This document shows positions 34,887-47,519 of a DNA stretch of 64,000 nt, one piece after another. This DNA comes from Rhizobium sp. BK376 (GTDB lineage Bacteria; Pseudomonadota; Alphaproteobacteria; Rhizobiales; Rhizobiaceae). Made by a program: the position numbers and the translations under genes. Below the pieces are notes generated by a model that saw nothing but the letters and a program-made list of their open reading frames with translations, did no database searches and had not been told where the DNA came from. Within the stretch, counting starts at the first letter, position 1. Each line of letters starts with the position of its first letter. The DNA lies in the NCBI RefSeq assembly GCF_004341625.1, contig NZ_SLZG01000002.1, forward strand, positions 434,001-498,000, written 5' to 3'.

Positions 34887-36944
34887 CTAAGCGGCCGCGA
34901 CGACCTTGCCGATCTCGACGGCCAGCTGTTCCTGCGTATAGGGCTTGGCAAGCCTTGAGACGTCGAGGTCCACGCCGGGTGGCAGTTCGGCATAGCCCGA
35001 TGCGATGAGGACAGGCAGATGGGGCGCAATTTCGCGTGCCGCCTTGGCAAGCTCGCCACCGGTCATGCCGGGCATCGAATAGTCCGTGATCATCAGGTCG
35101 AAGTCCATTTCGCTGCCGAGGTACTCGAGCGCTTCCTGTCCGGAATGTGCCTCGACCACCTCATGTCCGAGATCGACCAGCATGTCCGCGGAGCTCATCG
35201 CGATCAACAGATCATCGTCGACCAACAGTATCCGCTTTGGTCCTGATGTTTCCCGCCTGCTGCTCGGCGCCGTCTCTCGCTGTTCCGCTTCGGTGACGGC
35301 TGTTGTCGAAACGGGGATCCAGAGTTCTGCCGTCGTTCCTTTGCCGACCGTGCTCTCCAACTTCAGGTCACCATTCAGCTGCAGGGCAAGTCCATGGATC
35401 ATCGAGAGCCCGAGCCCGGTCCCCTTGCCAAGCTCCTTGGTTGAGAAGAATGGCTCGATCGCCTTTTGAAGCGTCTCCTTGCTCATCCCATGCCCCTGGT
35501 CGGCAACGGAAAGGACGACATAGTGGCCCGCGGCGAGTTCCTCCGTTGTCGAATGCTGCTCCGCCTCTTTCAGCTCAATCCTGATGGCCCCCCCATCAGG
35601 CATCGCGTCACGGGCATTGACGGCCAGATTGAGAAGCGCCAGCTCGACCTGATTGGCGTCTGCCGAAACCGGAGGGAGATGGTCCGGAACCGCCATTTCG
35701 ATGAGTATGGTGGAGCCGACCGACCGTTTCAGAAAATCTTCCATTCCGCGCACCAGCGCACAAAGATCGACCGGCGCGACATGCAAATCCTGCCGACGGG
35801 CAAATGCGAGCAGCCTTTGCGTCAGGGAGGCGCCGCGCCTCGCTCCTTGCAACGCACCTTCAATCAATCGCGTCGCCTTGTTGTCGTCTCCCACATATTT
35901 CCGAAGTAGCTCGAGATTGCTCAGAACGGCCATCAAGAGGTTATTGAAGTCATGAGCCACTCCCCCCGTGAGCTGACCAATCGCTTCCATTTTCTGTGCT
36001 TGGCGAAGCTGCTCTTCCGCACGTTCGCGCTGGGAGATTTCCGCCATTACGACGGCGTGAGCTTGCTTCAATTCGCGGGTGCGCTCAGCGACTCTTTCCT
36101 CCAGTATCTCGTTTAGCTGTCGCTGCTGCTCTTCTGCTTCGACACGCGCAGTAATGTCTGCAGAAACACCTACCAGCTTGATCGCTTTGCCCAAGCGATC
36201 CCTATAGAGCTGAGCATGGATTTCGGCCCAATGCACGGATCCATCGCTCCAAATTGTTCTGTATGCGATGGAATAGTCAGTGCCGGTTTCAAGAGTGGCC
36301 CTTACCGCTTCTTGCATTCGCTCCAGATCATCTGGATGAATGCTATCCAGAAGGTCGTGGTAGGTGAGATGATCGTCAGGTCCCCGACCGAAGACCTGTT
36401 TGCAGACGTTCGAAGTGGTCAGAACGTTGGTTGCAAGATCGAGTTCCCATGCGCCGAGCCGCCCGGCTTCGATCGCTGTCTGAAGGCGCCGTTCTCCCTC
36501 ATCCAAAGCTTCGATACGGAGCCGTGCCTCGTACTGCCGACGCCGCCCACGCAACGCCGAACGGGCAACGCTGACAAACGTGGTCGCATGAAACGGCCTT
36601 TCGATAAAGCTGACATTGCCCAGCACTTCTGAAAGCCGGGCGGCGGCGGGGTTTCGCTCGGGGCCTCCGCCGCGATTTGTCAAAGTAATGAACGGCAGGT
36701 CGGACCAGCTTGGCTGTGCTTCGATCCATATCGAGATTGCGCGCAAATCCGCCGAACGCACCGCCTCTTCCGTGATTATGGCAAATGCGATGTCGTCGTT
36801 CAGTGCGGCGACAAATCCGGCGAGATCGGGCACTATTTTCGATCCCATGCCTGCCTCCTGAAGCAACGACGATGCAATCTGCGCGTCGCGCCCCAAGGGA
36901 GCTAGGATCAAGCCAATCGCGTCTCTGTTAGAAATGATCGCCAT
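34887..36944 (-). CDS. PAS-domain hybrid histidine kinase (partner of KaiC-like ATPase)
   Basis: 685 residues. An N-terminal degenerate receiver-like region (1-130) lacks the usual phospho-acceptor context. A PAS/PAC domain follows (LGAWELDLATNVL, about 165-275), a coiled linker, the HisKA box GGVAHDFNNLL (phospho-His about residue 331), HATPase N box NLAVNARDAMPDGG, G boxes DQGHGMSKE and GKGTGLGLSMIHG, and a C-terminal receiver (LLVDDDLLIA, acceptor Asp in MITDYSMPGMTGG near 621, Lys in RLAKPYT). No membrane segment, so it is soluble. Its start overlaps the end of the KaiC-like gene by 17 nt, which implies a joint function. Confidence 0.9.
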   Translation of the reverse strand: MAIISNRDAIGLILAPLGRDAQIASSLLQEAGMGSKIVPDLAGFVAALNDDIAFAIITEEAVRSADLRAISIWIEAQPSWSDLPFITLTNRGGGPERNPAAARLSEVLGNVSFIERPFHATTFVSVARSALRGRRRQYEARLRIEALDEGERRLQTAIEAGRLGAWELDLATNVLTTSNVCKQVFGRGPDDHLTYHDLLDSIHPDDLERMQEAVRATLETGTDYSIAYRTIWSDGSVHWAEIHAQLYRDRLGKAIKLVGVSADITARVEAEEQQRQLNEILEERVAERTRELKQAHAVVMAEISQRERAEEQLRQAQKMEAIGQLTGGVAHDFNNLLMAVLSNLELLRKYVGDDNKATRLIEGALQGARRGASLTQRLLAFARRQDLHVAPVDLCALVRGMEDFLKRSVGSTILIEMAVPDHLPPVSADANQVELALLNLAVNARDAMPDGGAIRIELKEAEQHSTTEELAAGHYVVLSVADQGHGMSKETLQKAIEPFFSTKELGKGTGLGLSMIHGLALQLNGDLKLESTVGKGTTAELWIPVSTTAVTEAEQRETAPSSRRETSGPKRILLVDDDLLIAMSSADMLVDLGHEVVEAHSGQEALEYLGSEMDFDLMITDYSMPGMTGGELAKAAREIAPHLPVLIASGYAELPPGVDLDVSRLAKPYTQEQLAVEIGKVVAAA

Positions 36945-38436
36945 CCTCGTCTGACGGGGAAAGCATTGCCTGCGTTTCTCCTATGAATGTCGGTACTCCG
37001 CGCAGCACGCCTTGAAAGCCCGAAAGGGGGTCGCCCAAGCTGAGCCCAACATCGGTTATCCGGAATTCGCGTATGGTTTCCTCGTGCCTGCCGGTACGCT
37101 TCTTGATTACGGACACGGCCCTGCGGACTTTGCCCAGAGCTTCGAAATAGCGGAGCAATATCACTGTGTCTGCGAGATAAGTCACGTCGACCGGCGATTT
37201 CATATCTCCGACAAGGCCGTGCTGGGCCACTGTCAGGAACGTGTTCACCCCCTGCCGATTAAGATATTGCAGCAGTTCATGCATGTGAAGGATTAGAGCA
37301 TTTTCCTCCGGCATGGACGCCTGGTAGCCGTTGATACTGTCGATCACGACTGTCTTTGCGTCAAAGCTCGCGACCCGATCCCTGACACGCTGAGCGAATT
37401 CTCCGGGGGAGAGCTCCGCTGCGTCCAATTGCTCAATGTGGATCAGGCCATCGTCGTGCATCCTTTGCAAGTCGAGACCCATGGATTTGGTCCGCGAAAA
37501 TAGTAGTCCCAATTCCTCATCGAAGATAAAAACGGCGGCCTTCTCGCCTCGTTTGATCGTGGCATCGACAAACTGCAGTGCAAAGAGGCTTTTGCCCGTC
37601 CCCGCCGGACCAATCAAAAGCGTGCTTGAACCGCGTTCGATCCCGCCACCGAGAAGGTCATCGAACTCCTTGATGCCGCTTTGCAGCGTCGTTCGTTCAA
37701 AGCCACTTCGATGTTCTATGGCACGCAGACGCGGGAATACGGCTACTCCGCCCGTCTTGATGATGAAATCGTGATAGCCGCCGCGAAAGGGCTGACCGCG
37801 GTATTTGATGACGCGCAGTCGCCGCCGCTCCGAACCATAGTCCGGAGCCAGCTGCTCAAGATGAATAACGCCGTGAACGACACTGTGGACCGTCTTATCG
37901 AGGGTGTCGGAGGTCATGTCATCGAGAAGCAGGACGGTTGCATCCGACCGCGAAAAGAAGTGCTTGAGCGCCAGAATCTGGCGCCGATATCGCAGCGAGC
38001 TTTGAGCAAGCAACCTGATCTCCGAAAGACTGTCGATCACAACCCTATGTGGTTTCAGCCGCTCGAACGCTTCGAAGATAAGCTTTGTCGTCTCGCCCAG
38101 CTCAAGGTCCGACGAATAGAGCAGACTTTGCTGTTGATCGGCGTCAAGCAGGCTTTCGGGAGGAACGAGTTCGAAAATCTCGATCGTGTCGCCAAATTCC
38201 ATTCCGTGTGAGTGCGCGCTATCACGCAACTCATCTTCGCTTTCCGAAAGACTGATATAAAGGCAGCGCTCGCCCAGCGCGGCACCTTCAAGGAGGAATT
38301 GCAAGGCGATCGTGGTTTTGCCAGTTCCCGGTGAACCTTCGAGAAGGAATACGTGACGACGTGTCAAGCCGCCAGATAGTACATCGTCGAGACCCCCAAC
38401 GCCTGTTCGTGCCTTAATATTCAACGCTTCAACCAC
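36928..38436 (-). CDS. KaiC-like circadian-clock family ATPase (two-domain)
   Basis: 502 residues with two RecA-like KaiC domains. Walker A boxes are EGSPGTGKTT (about 34-42) and IGPAGTGKSL (about 270-278). Catalytic Glu pairs lie in SLSESEDEL and FDEELGLL, and Walker B-like strands in VVIDSLSEI and VVIDSINGY. At the cyanobacterial Ser431-Thr432 phosphosite the aligned residues are Thr-Tyr (VDVTYLADTVILLRY). Start is GTG 38436 with AGGAGA 5 nt upstream, inside a hairpin. kaiA and kaiB are absent. The overlapping downstream hybrid kinase suggests an input/output pair as in other non-cyanobacterial KaiC systems. Confidence 0.9.
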   Translation of the reverse strand: MVEALNIKARTGVGGLDDVLSGGLTRRHVFLLEGSPGTGKTTIALQFLLEGAALGERCLYISLSESEDELRDSAHSHGMEFGDTIEIFELVPPESLLDADQQQSLLYSSDLELGETTKLIFEAFERLKPHRVVIDSLSEIRLLAQSSLRYRRQILALKHFFSRSDATVLLLDDMTSDTLDKTVHSVVHGVIHLEQLAPDYGSERRRLRVIKYRGQPFRGGYHDFIIKTGGVAVFPRLRAIEHRSGFERTTLQSGIKEFDDLLGGGIERGSSTLLIGPAGTGKSLFALQFVDATIKRGEKAAVFIFDEELGLLFSRTKSMGLDLQRMHDDGLIHIEQLDAAELSPGEFAQRVRDRVASFDAKTVVIDSINGYQASMPEENALILHMHELLQYLNRQGVNTFLTVAQHGLVGDMKSPVDVTYLADTVILLRYFEALGKVRRAVSVIKKRTGRHEETIREFRITDVGLSLGDPLSGFQGVLRGVPTFIGETQAMLSPSDEDGDHF

Positions 38437-38441
38437 TTTTT

Positions 38442-38463
38442 TCTCCTAGGTAATTCTAGGAGA
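38442..38463 (-). promoter_or_regulatory. Hairpin that encloses the kaiC ribosome-binding site
   Basis: On the minus strand TCTCCTAG-aattac-CTAGGAGA is a perfect 8-bp stem with a 6-nt loop. The 3' arm contains AGGAGA, the SD of the GTG start at 38436. As RNA the stem would hide the ribosome-binding site; as DNA it could also be an operator. Effect is inferred. Confidence 0.6.
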
Positions 38464-38558
38464 TAGGTCGGGGTTCCTGAAAGCAAACACCACCTTCCGG
38501 CCAAAATCGAAATATCGCTCCATTGCCAGCGGCATGATGCGAGCCAAGAGGCTGGGCA

Positions 38559-38589
38559 CAAAAAAAGCGCCGCCGAAAACGGCGGCGCT
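38559..38589 (-). terminator. Terminator after the small exported protein gene
   Basis: On the minus strand AGCGCCGCC-gttttc-GGCGGCGCT, a 9-bp stem, is followed by a run of T residues (38566-38559 region). Confidence 0.92.
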
Positions 38590-38610
38590 CTCGAATAAGC
38601 TCAGAGCCGA

Positions 38611-38916
38611 TCAGCGGCAAACGCGGATGTGGTGGCGGTGGCCCCAACGATCGCGTTCCCAGGTCCACCAGCAGTGGCCGCGGTAATAGACCGGGTAGGC
38701 ATAGGCGGGCGGATAAGCATAATATGCGGGGTAGGCCGGATAGGCGGGCGCAACGGCTTGCGCGGCGAGCGCGCCACCGATGATGCCGCCTGCAAGGCCG
38801 CCGACGACGGCTGCCCCGTAAGGACGGGCATTGGCGGTTTCGGCAGAGGTAAGCGCGACACCGCCAAGTGTCAGCGCTATCAGACCTGCCGCCGTTACAG
38901 AACGAAGCACGGACAT
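38611..38916 (-). CDS. Small exported glycine-zipper/Pro-Tyr-rich protein
   Basis: 101 residues from ATG 38916; the upstream in-frame TTG is part of the SD (GAGGAAAGGG). A signal peptide runs to about residue 27 (ALTLGG...ANA). A glycine zipper (GAAVVGGLAGGIIGGALAAQ) follows, then a tandem PAYPAYPAYYAYPP region and a C-terminal RGHCWWTWERDRWGHRHHIRVC with a Cys pair. Rhizobia carry many such short secreted or outer-membrane-associated proteins; the role is unknown. It has its own terminator. Confidence 0.8.
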   Translation of the reverse strand: MSVLRSVTAAGLIALTLGGVALTSAETANARPYGAAVVGGLAGGIIGGALAAQAVAPAYPAYPAYYAYPPAYAYPVYYRGHCWWTWERDRWGHRHHIRVCR

Positions 38917-39051
38917 GAAATTCCCTTTCCTCAAATAGGCTTATGTTAAGCCGCTAACAAATTCCGTGCGAAACGCGGCAATGTCGTGGCGAGGTTGGGG
39001 GCAGGCGATTAAATTTTGTTCATGTTTCCGGCGAAAGCTGCTGATTTTACT

Positions 39052-40638
39052 CTAGAAATCGGTCGGCACACCGCCCTCCGCCTTACGCTTGGCGACGAAG
39101 GCGTCGAGCTCTTCCTCAACGGCGGGATCGATAGGCGGACGCTCGTAGGCGGCCAGCGTTTCCTTGAAGACCCGGTTGGCATGGTCGTAAGTCGTCGGCC
39201 GTCCCGCTTCGGTCCAGGTCTCGAAGTTGCGCCAGTCCGAGAGGATGGGCGAATAGAAGGCTGTCTCGTAGCGGTCGAGCGTGTGCTGCGTGCCGAAATA
39301 ATGGCCGCCGGGACCGACGTCGCGCACGGCGTCAAGTGCCAACGCCTCCGGGCTGACGTCGAGCGGCTTCAGGAATTCCGCGACCATCTGCAGAAGATCG
39401 ACATCAAGGATGAATTTCTCGAAGGACGCAGTCAAGCCGCCTTCGGTCCAGCCTGCCGAATGCAGCACGAAATTGCCGCCGCCCTGCGTCAGCGCCCAGA
39501 GCGACAGAGTCGATTCATAGGCCGACTGCGCGTCGATCGTGTTCGAGGCATTGGTGTTCGATGTGCGGTAGGGGAAGCCGTAGCGGCGGGCGAGCTGGCC
39601 GCCGGCGACGACGGCCTTCATGTATTCCGGCGTACCGAAGGCGGGCGCGCCCGTCTTCATGTCGACGTTGGAGGTGAAGCCGCCATACATGACCGGCGCG
39701 CCCTTGCGCACCATCTGGGTAAAGGCGATGCCGCAGAGCGCTTCGGCATTCTGCTGCACTAGCGCGCCGGCGATGGTTACAGGCGCCATGGCGCCCGCCA
39801 GCGTGAACGGCGTCATGATGACCACCTGATTGCGCGAGGACATTTCGATAATGCCCTGCAGCATCGGTCCATCAAGGCGCAGCGGTGAGGAGGAATTGAT
39901 GACGGTAAAGAGGGAGGGTTCGGCCTCCATCTGCTCCATCGTGATGCCACGGCCGATGCGGGCGATCTCGATAGCGTCGAGATTGCGCTGCTTTCCAAGC
40001 GAATAACAATGGAAGGCCTTGTCCGTCAGCTTGACGATATCCGAGAGGCAGTCGAGGTGGCGCACCGAGGCGTGGATGTCGATCGGCTCGACCGGATAGC
40101 CGCCCGTCAGGTGGACGACATCATAGGATTGGGCAAGCTTGATCAGCTTGCGGAAATCTTCCTGGTTGCCGGCCCGGCGTCCGCCTTCGCGGTCCGAGAC
40201 GAAGGGCGCGGATGCGACCTGGGCGAAGACGAGGTTCTTGCCGCCGATCTGGACATTGCGCTGCGGATTGCGCGCATGCAGCGTGAAGGTTGACGGGACC
40301 GTCGATATCAGCTCTGTGATCATGGCGCGATCGAAGCGCACGCGCTCGGTGCCCGGCGTCACGTCGGCGCCGGCTGCCTTCATCCGCTCGCGTGCCTCCG
40401 GCAGGATGACGTCCATGCCAATTTCTTCGAGAACGGTCAGCGACGCGTTGTGGATATCTTCCAGCGCATCCGCCGAGAGGATTTCCGTGCGGGCCAGATT
40501 GTTGACGAGATTGAGGTATTTTGAGCCGCTCGACTTGCGGCTGCGTTCGGCGCCGCGCCCACCGGTGCGCCGCCGCCGCTCTGCCGGGATGGTGGCGGTT
40601 TCAGTCTCGTGCAAGCCTGTCTTTGTAATGTCGCTCAT
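39052..40638 (-). CDS. Trimethylamine methyltransferase family protein (MttB superfamily, non-pyrrolysine)
   Basis: 528 residues from ATG 40638 with GGGAAC upstream; the frame extends further but overlaps the divergent region. Family features: NLARTEILSADALEDIHNASLTVLEEIGMDVI at the start, GGKNLVFAQVASAPFVSD, VPSTFTLHARNPQRN, and the TIM-barrel segment YGGFTSNVDMKTGAPAFGTPE. The frame has no internal amber codon, so it belongs to the non-pyrrolysine branch (MtgB-like), which demethylates glycine betaine or related quaternary amines onto a corrinoid protein. No corrinoid protein gene is adjacent. An Arg/Gly-rich N-terminal 35 residues is unusual. Confidence 0.85.
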   Translation of the reverse strand: MSDITKTGLHETETATIPAERRRRTGGRGAERSRKSSGSKYLNLVNNLARTEILSADALEDIHNASLTVLEEIGMDVILPEARERMKAAGADVTPGTERVRFDRAMITELISTVPSTFTLHARNPQRNVQIGGKNLVFAQVASAPFVSDREGGRRAGNQEDFRKLIKLAQSYDVVHLTGGYPVEPIDIHASVRHLDCLSDIVKLTDKAFHCYSLGKQRNLDAIEIARIGRGITMEQMEAEPSLFTVINSSSPLRLDGPMLQGIIEMSSRNQVVIMTPFTLAGAMAPVTIAGALVQQNAEALCGIAFTQMVRKGAPVMYGGFTSNVDMKTGAPAFGTPEYMKAVVAGGQLARRYGFPYRTSNTNASNTIDAQSAYESTLSLWALTQGGGNFVLHSAGWTEGGLTASFEKFILDVDLLQMVAEFLKPLDVSPEALALDAVRDVGPGGHYFGTQHTLDRYETAFYSPILSDWRNFETWTEAGRPTTYDHANRVFKETLAAYERPPIDPAVEEELDAFVAKRKAEGGVPTDF

Positions 40639-40809
40639 TGTTCCCGGTCCGCTTGGGGTTCGAACGTGATTTTTGGCAGAGTTCGGCGATCGATGCTCTT
40701 GCCGTTTGCGACGAAGGCGTGACCGTTCTGGGATAGTCTGTTGTCTGGACGCGACGTTGCCTGTTGTCGGAATTATGGTTAACGACTTGTTAGCGTTGGG
40801 GGGATTAGT

Positions 40810-44662
<3,853 letters not shown>

Positions 44663-44682
<20 letters not shown>

Positions 44683-45409
44683 TCCGGCCTTTTACGCCGC
44701 AAAGCATTTCCCGCTTGCCGGCGAAGCCCTTGCGTCGTTCCACGGTAAAGCCGGCGGCCTGAAGACTGCGGCGGACGAAGCCGGCTGCTGCGTAGGTCGC
44801 AAAGGTGCCGCCAGGCGCCGACCTGTCGTGCACAAGCTGCAGTAATTCGGGCGACCACATGTCGCTGTTGCGCGACGGCGCAAACCCGTCGAGATACCAG
44901 GCATCGAAGCCCGGCGCGGCGTTGCGCACACCCTCCAGCGCAGGGCCGCAGACGACGCTCAGACGAGTCTGCTCATCGAGACGCAGCTCAACCGTATCCT
45001 TGGGGTCCTTTGGCCACATCGCAACGAGAGCCTTGCGCTCCGAATCGATTTCCGGCCAGCGCGACAGGGCGCGATCGATTTCCTCGGCCTGCATCGGGTA
45101 AAGCTCGAAGGACATGAAATGCAGCTCTGCGCCGGCGCTGCGGTTCAGCTTCCATTGCCGCCATGTCTCGCAGAAATTCAGCGCGGTGCCGAAGCCGAGT
45201 TCGCCGATAAGGAAGGTGGCCTGTTCTTGCCAGCGGGCGGGCAGGCCGTTGCCGTCGAGGAAGACGTGGCCGCACTCGAGCCGGCCGTCGGTCTGGCAAT
45301 AAAAGTGATCGCCAAAGGCCGTCGAATAGGGCATATCGCCGTCTCGCCATTCGAGGGCAGCGGAATTGCCCTCCTGCTTCGGCATCTGATCGGAAACTGG
45401 ATCTGTCAT
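44663..45409 (-). CDS. mnmD: tRNA 5-methylaminomethyl-2-thiouridine methyltransferase MnmD (MnmC N-terminal half)
   Basis: 248 residues matching the methyltransferase half of MnmC, which uses SAM to finish mnm5s2U34 in tRNA. Motifs: PYSTAFGDHFY, FLIGELGFGTALNF (SAM-binding turn), HFMSFELYPM, AWYLDGFAPSRNSDMWS (catalytic DGFAP signature), GGTFATYAAAGFVRRSLQAAGF and KREMLCG. In E. coli this is fused to an FAD oxidoreductase; here that half is the separate divergent gene at 45408. Its ATG (45409-45407) overlaps the neighbour's ATG by two bases. Its 3' end overlaps the hybrid kinase gene by 20 nt. Confidence 0.9.
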
Positions 45410-46592
45410 GGGGAAAGCCGATAATCCTGCACGGCCCGCCGGTCAATCGTCTGCCGATCTCCTGATCGTCGGTGGCGGTATCATGGGGCTCTGGGCTGCG
45501 GTTCATGCCGAGCAGCTGGGCGTCGGCACGCTTCTGGTCGATGCGGGATATCTCGGGCAGGGCGCGAGCGGTGGCGTGCTTGGCGCACTGATGCCCCATA
45601 TGCCGGATCGCTGGTCGGACAAGAAACAGTTTCAGCTGGAGGCGCTGGTCGCTCTGGAGACCGAGATCGCTCGGATCGAGGCGGAAACAGGGCTTTCCGC
45701 CGGCTATCGCCGTTCCGGTCGGCTCATTCCGCTGCCGAAGCCGCATCTGCGCACGATCGCTTTGCGTCATGAGCAGGATGCCGTGAACAACTGGCGCCAT
45801 GACGGTCGCGAATTCCGGTGGCACGTGCTTGACGCACCGCCGGTCGATGATTGGATCGATCCCACCGCCGGAGCCAGCGGCTTCGTCCAAGACACGCTGG
45901 CTGCCCGCGTCGCGCCGAGATCGCTCGTGGCCGCTCTGGCCGCATTTCTGCGTGGGGCTCGGCATGTTCGCATCATCGAGGGACTGGCGATCGACGGCCT
46001 CGATCCCGACCGCGGGATCGCATCGACACGCCAGGGCGAAATCCGGTTTGACCGCTGTATTCTCTCCGCCGGCCATCGGTCCTTTCCGATGTTGGATGGG
46101 ATGACAACGGCGCTGCAATCACCGCTCGGCCAGCCGGTGAAGGGGCAGGCTGCCTTGCTCAAGGCGGATGTCGACCCCGGCATGCCTGTCATCTTTCGCG
46201 ACGGGCTCTATGTCGTCGCGCATGAGGGCGGCCACGTCGCGGTCGGCAGCACCAGCGAGGATCGTTTCGACGATCCCTTGTCGACCGACGAACGGTTGGA
46301 CGACCTTTTGACTTCTGCCCGCAGCCTTGTCCCTTCGCTCGGCGGCGCCGAAGTGGTTGAGCGCTGGGCCGGGCTTCGGCCGAAGGCGATCGATCGCGAT
46401 CCTATGGTCGGCGCCCACCCGGAGCATCCGTCGTTGATCGCGCTTACCGGCGGCTTCAAGGTCAGCTTCGGACTTGCGCATCAATTAGCGGCAGCGGCTG
46501 TTTATGAGGCATTTCGCATTCTACCTCTGATATATCTGCCTGAAACATTTACCTTGAAGAACCACATTGCTGTTGCTTCACGCAAAACGTGA
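45408..46592 (+). CDS. FAD-dependent oxidoreductase, MnmC C-terminal-like (DAO family)
   Basis: 394 residues of the D-amino-acid-oxidase/glycine-oxidase fold. The FAD-binding Rossmann motif is LLIVGGGIMGLWAAVHAEQLG (about 18-38), followed by the ASGGVLGALMPHMPDRW segment found in the MnmC oxidase half. The C-terminal FAD/substrate region is RWAGLRPKAIDRDPMVG then LTGGFKVSFGLA. In MnmC this domain removes carboxymethyl from cmnm5s2U. The head-to-head partnership with mnmD supports that job; another amine oxidase is the alternative. Both start codons lie in the tetranucleotide CATG (45407-45410), so each promoter lies inside the other gene. Confidence 0.83.
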   Translation: MGKADNPARPAGQSSADLLIVGGGIMGLWAAVHAEQLGVGTLLVDAGYLGQGASGGVLGALMPHMPDRWSDKKQFQLEALVALETEIARIEAETGLSAGYRRSGRLIPLPKPHLRTIALRHEQDAVNNWRHDGREFRWHVLDAPPVDDWIDPTAGASGFVQDTLAARVAPRSLVAALAAFLRGARHVRIIEGLAIDGLDPDRGIASTRQGEIRFDRCILSAGHRSFPMLDGMTTALQSPLGQPVKGQAALLKADVDPGMPVIFRDGLYVVAHEGGHVAVGSTSEDRFDDPLSTDERLDDLLTSARSLVPSLGGAEVVERWAGLRPKAIDRDPMVGAHPEHPSLIALTGGFKVSFGLAHQLAAAAVYEAFRILPLIYLPETFTLKNHIAVASRKT

Positions 46593-46595
46593 ATG

Positions 46596-46608
46596 TGAGA
46601 CCGTCTCA
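46596..46608. promoter_or_regulatory. Palindrome upstream of the ureide operon
   Basis: TGAGAC-c-GTCTCA, a perfect odd-spaced palindrome, lies 93 nt before the first gene of the ureide operon and just after the oxidoreductase stop. It has no T-tract, so an operator is more likely than a terminator. The regulator is unknown. Confidence 0.4.
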
Positions 46609-46700
46609 GGTCGTTAATCTGTCATGCAAATCACCTATTTCCTTCGCCATCTGCTTCTAGCGGATTCGCCGATTGCAACCTGAACGAAAGAGGAGATCGC

Positions 46701-47408
46701 ATGCGCCACGCCATTTGCTTCACGCCGTCTGTCAGCGATCCGCTAACGCTGGTTGCCGCCAATTGGCTGGGCCGCAACATATATTCCGGCGCCATGATCG
46801 ATCCTCCGGCTATCCGGGGCCTCGGTATCCAGGAGATCGCCTACCATACCGCCGTGCCGCGCCGTTATGGTTTTCACGGCGAGCTGAAGGCGCCTTTCCG
46901 CCTTGCCAACGAGGCCGACGAACCGGCTCTTCTGCGCGATCTCATGCGCTTCTCCGGCACCCTCGCTCCCTTCGAGATCCCACGACTGGAAGTTGCTAGG
47001 CTCGGGAACGCTTTCGGGCTCGTGCCGTCCTTTCCCTGTGCGTCGCTCAACTACCTGGCGGCGGCGCTGGTGCAGGAATTTGACCGCTACCGTGCGCCGC
47101 TGACCGAGGCCGAGATCGACCGCTGCGATCCGGATGGTCTCTCGGCAACGCAGTTCGCCAACCTGCACCGCTGGGGTTGCGCGCATGTCATGGACGAATT
47201 TCGCTTCCATATGATGCTGACGGGACCTGTCTGTCAGGCCGACATGCCTCGCATCGAGCAGGCGCTACGGGCCTTCTTCGAGCCGGTTCTTACCGCGCCG
47301 GTCCCCGTTTCCAATATCGCCTTGATGATGGAGGAAGGAGCAGGCGGTCCGTTCCGCGTGCATTCTCTTCACCCGATGGGCAGGGTGAGTGCCCGTAAGA
47401 GCGCTTGA
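46701..47408 (+). CDS. DUF1045 family protein (2H phosphoesterase-like)
   Basis: 235 residues; ATG 46701 behind AGAGGAGA. Two His-centred motifs, RRYGFHGELKAPF (about 54-66) and EFRFHMMLTGP (about 164-174), match the paired HxT/S-type signatures of 2H phosphoesterases as modified in DUF1045. Family members sit in phosphonate and, in rhizobia, purine-catabolism loci. Here it leads the allantoin genes. The reaction is not established. A weak stem (GCGTTT/AAACGC, 47428-47447) with a T-rich tail precedes puuE. Confidence 0.82.
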   Translation: MRHAICFTPSVSDPLTLVAANWLGRNIYSGAMIDPPAIRGLGIQEIAYHTAVPRRYGFHGELKAPFRLANEADEPALLRDLMRFSGTLAPFEIPRLEVARLGNAFGLVPSFPCASLNYLAAALVQEFDRYRAPLTEAEIDRCDPDGLSATQFANLHRWGCAHVMDEFRFHMMLTGPVCQADMPRIEQALRAFFEPVLTAPVPVSNIALMMEEGAGGPFRVHSLHPMGRVSARKSA

Positions 47409-47519
47409 GGCAATAATCTAAAAGCTTGCGTTTCAAGGGAAAAACGCGGTTTCTTTCTTTCCGTCTCGACAATCCCGTCATCCATGCTTACCGTCTGTTC
47501 CATTCGAAAGGGTGGTTCG

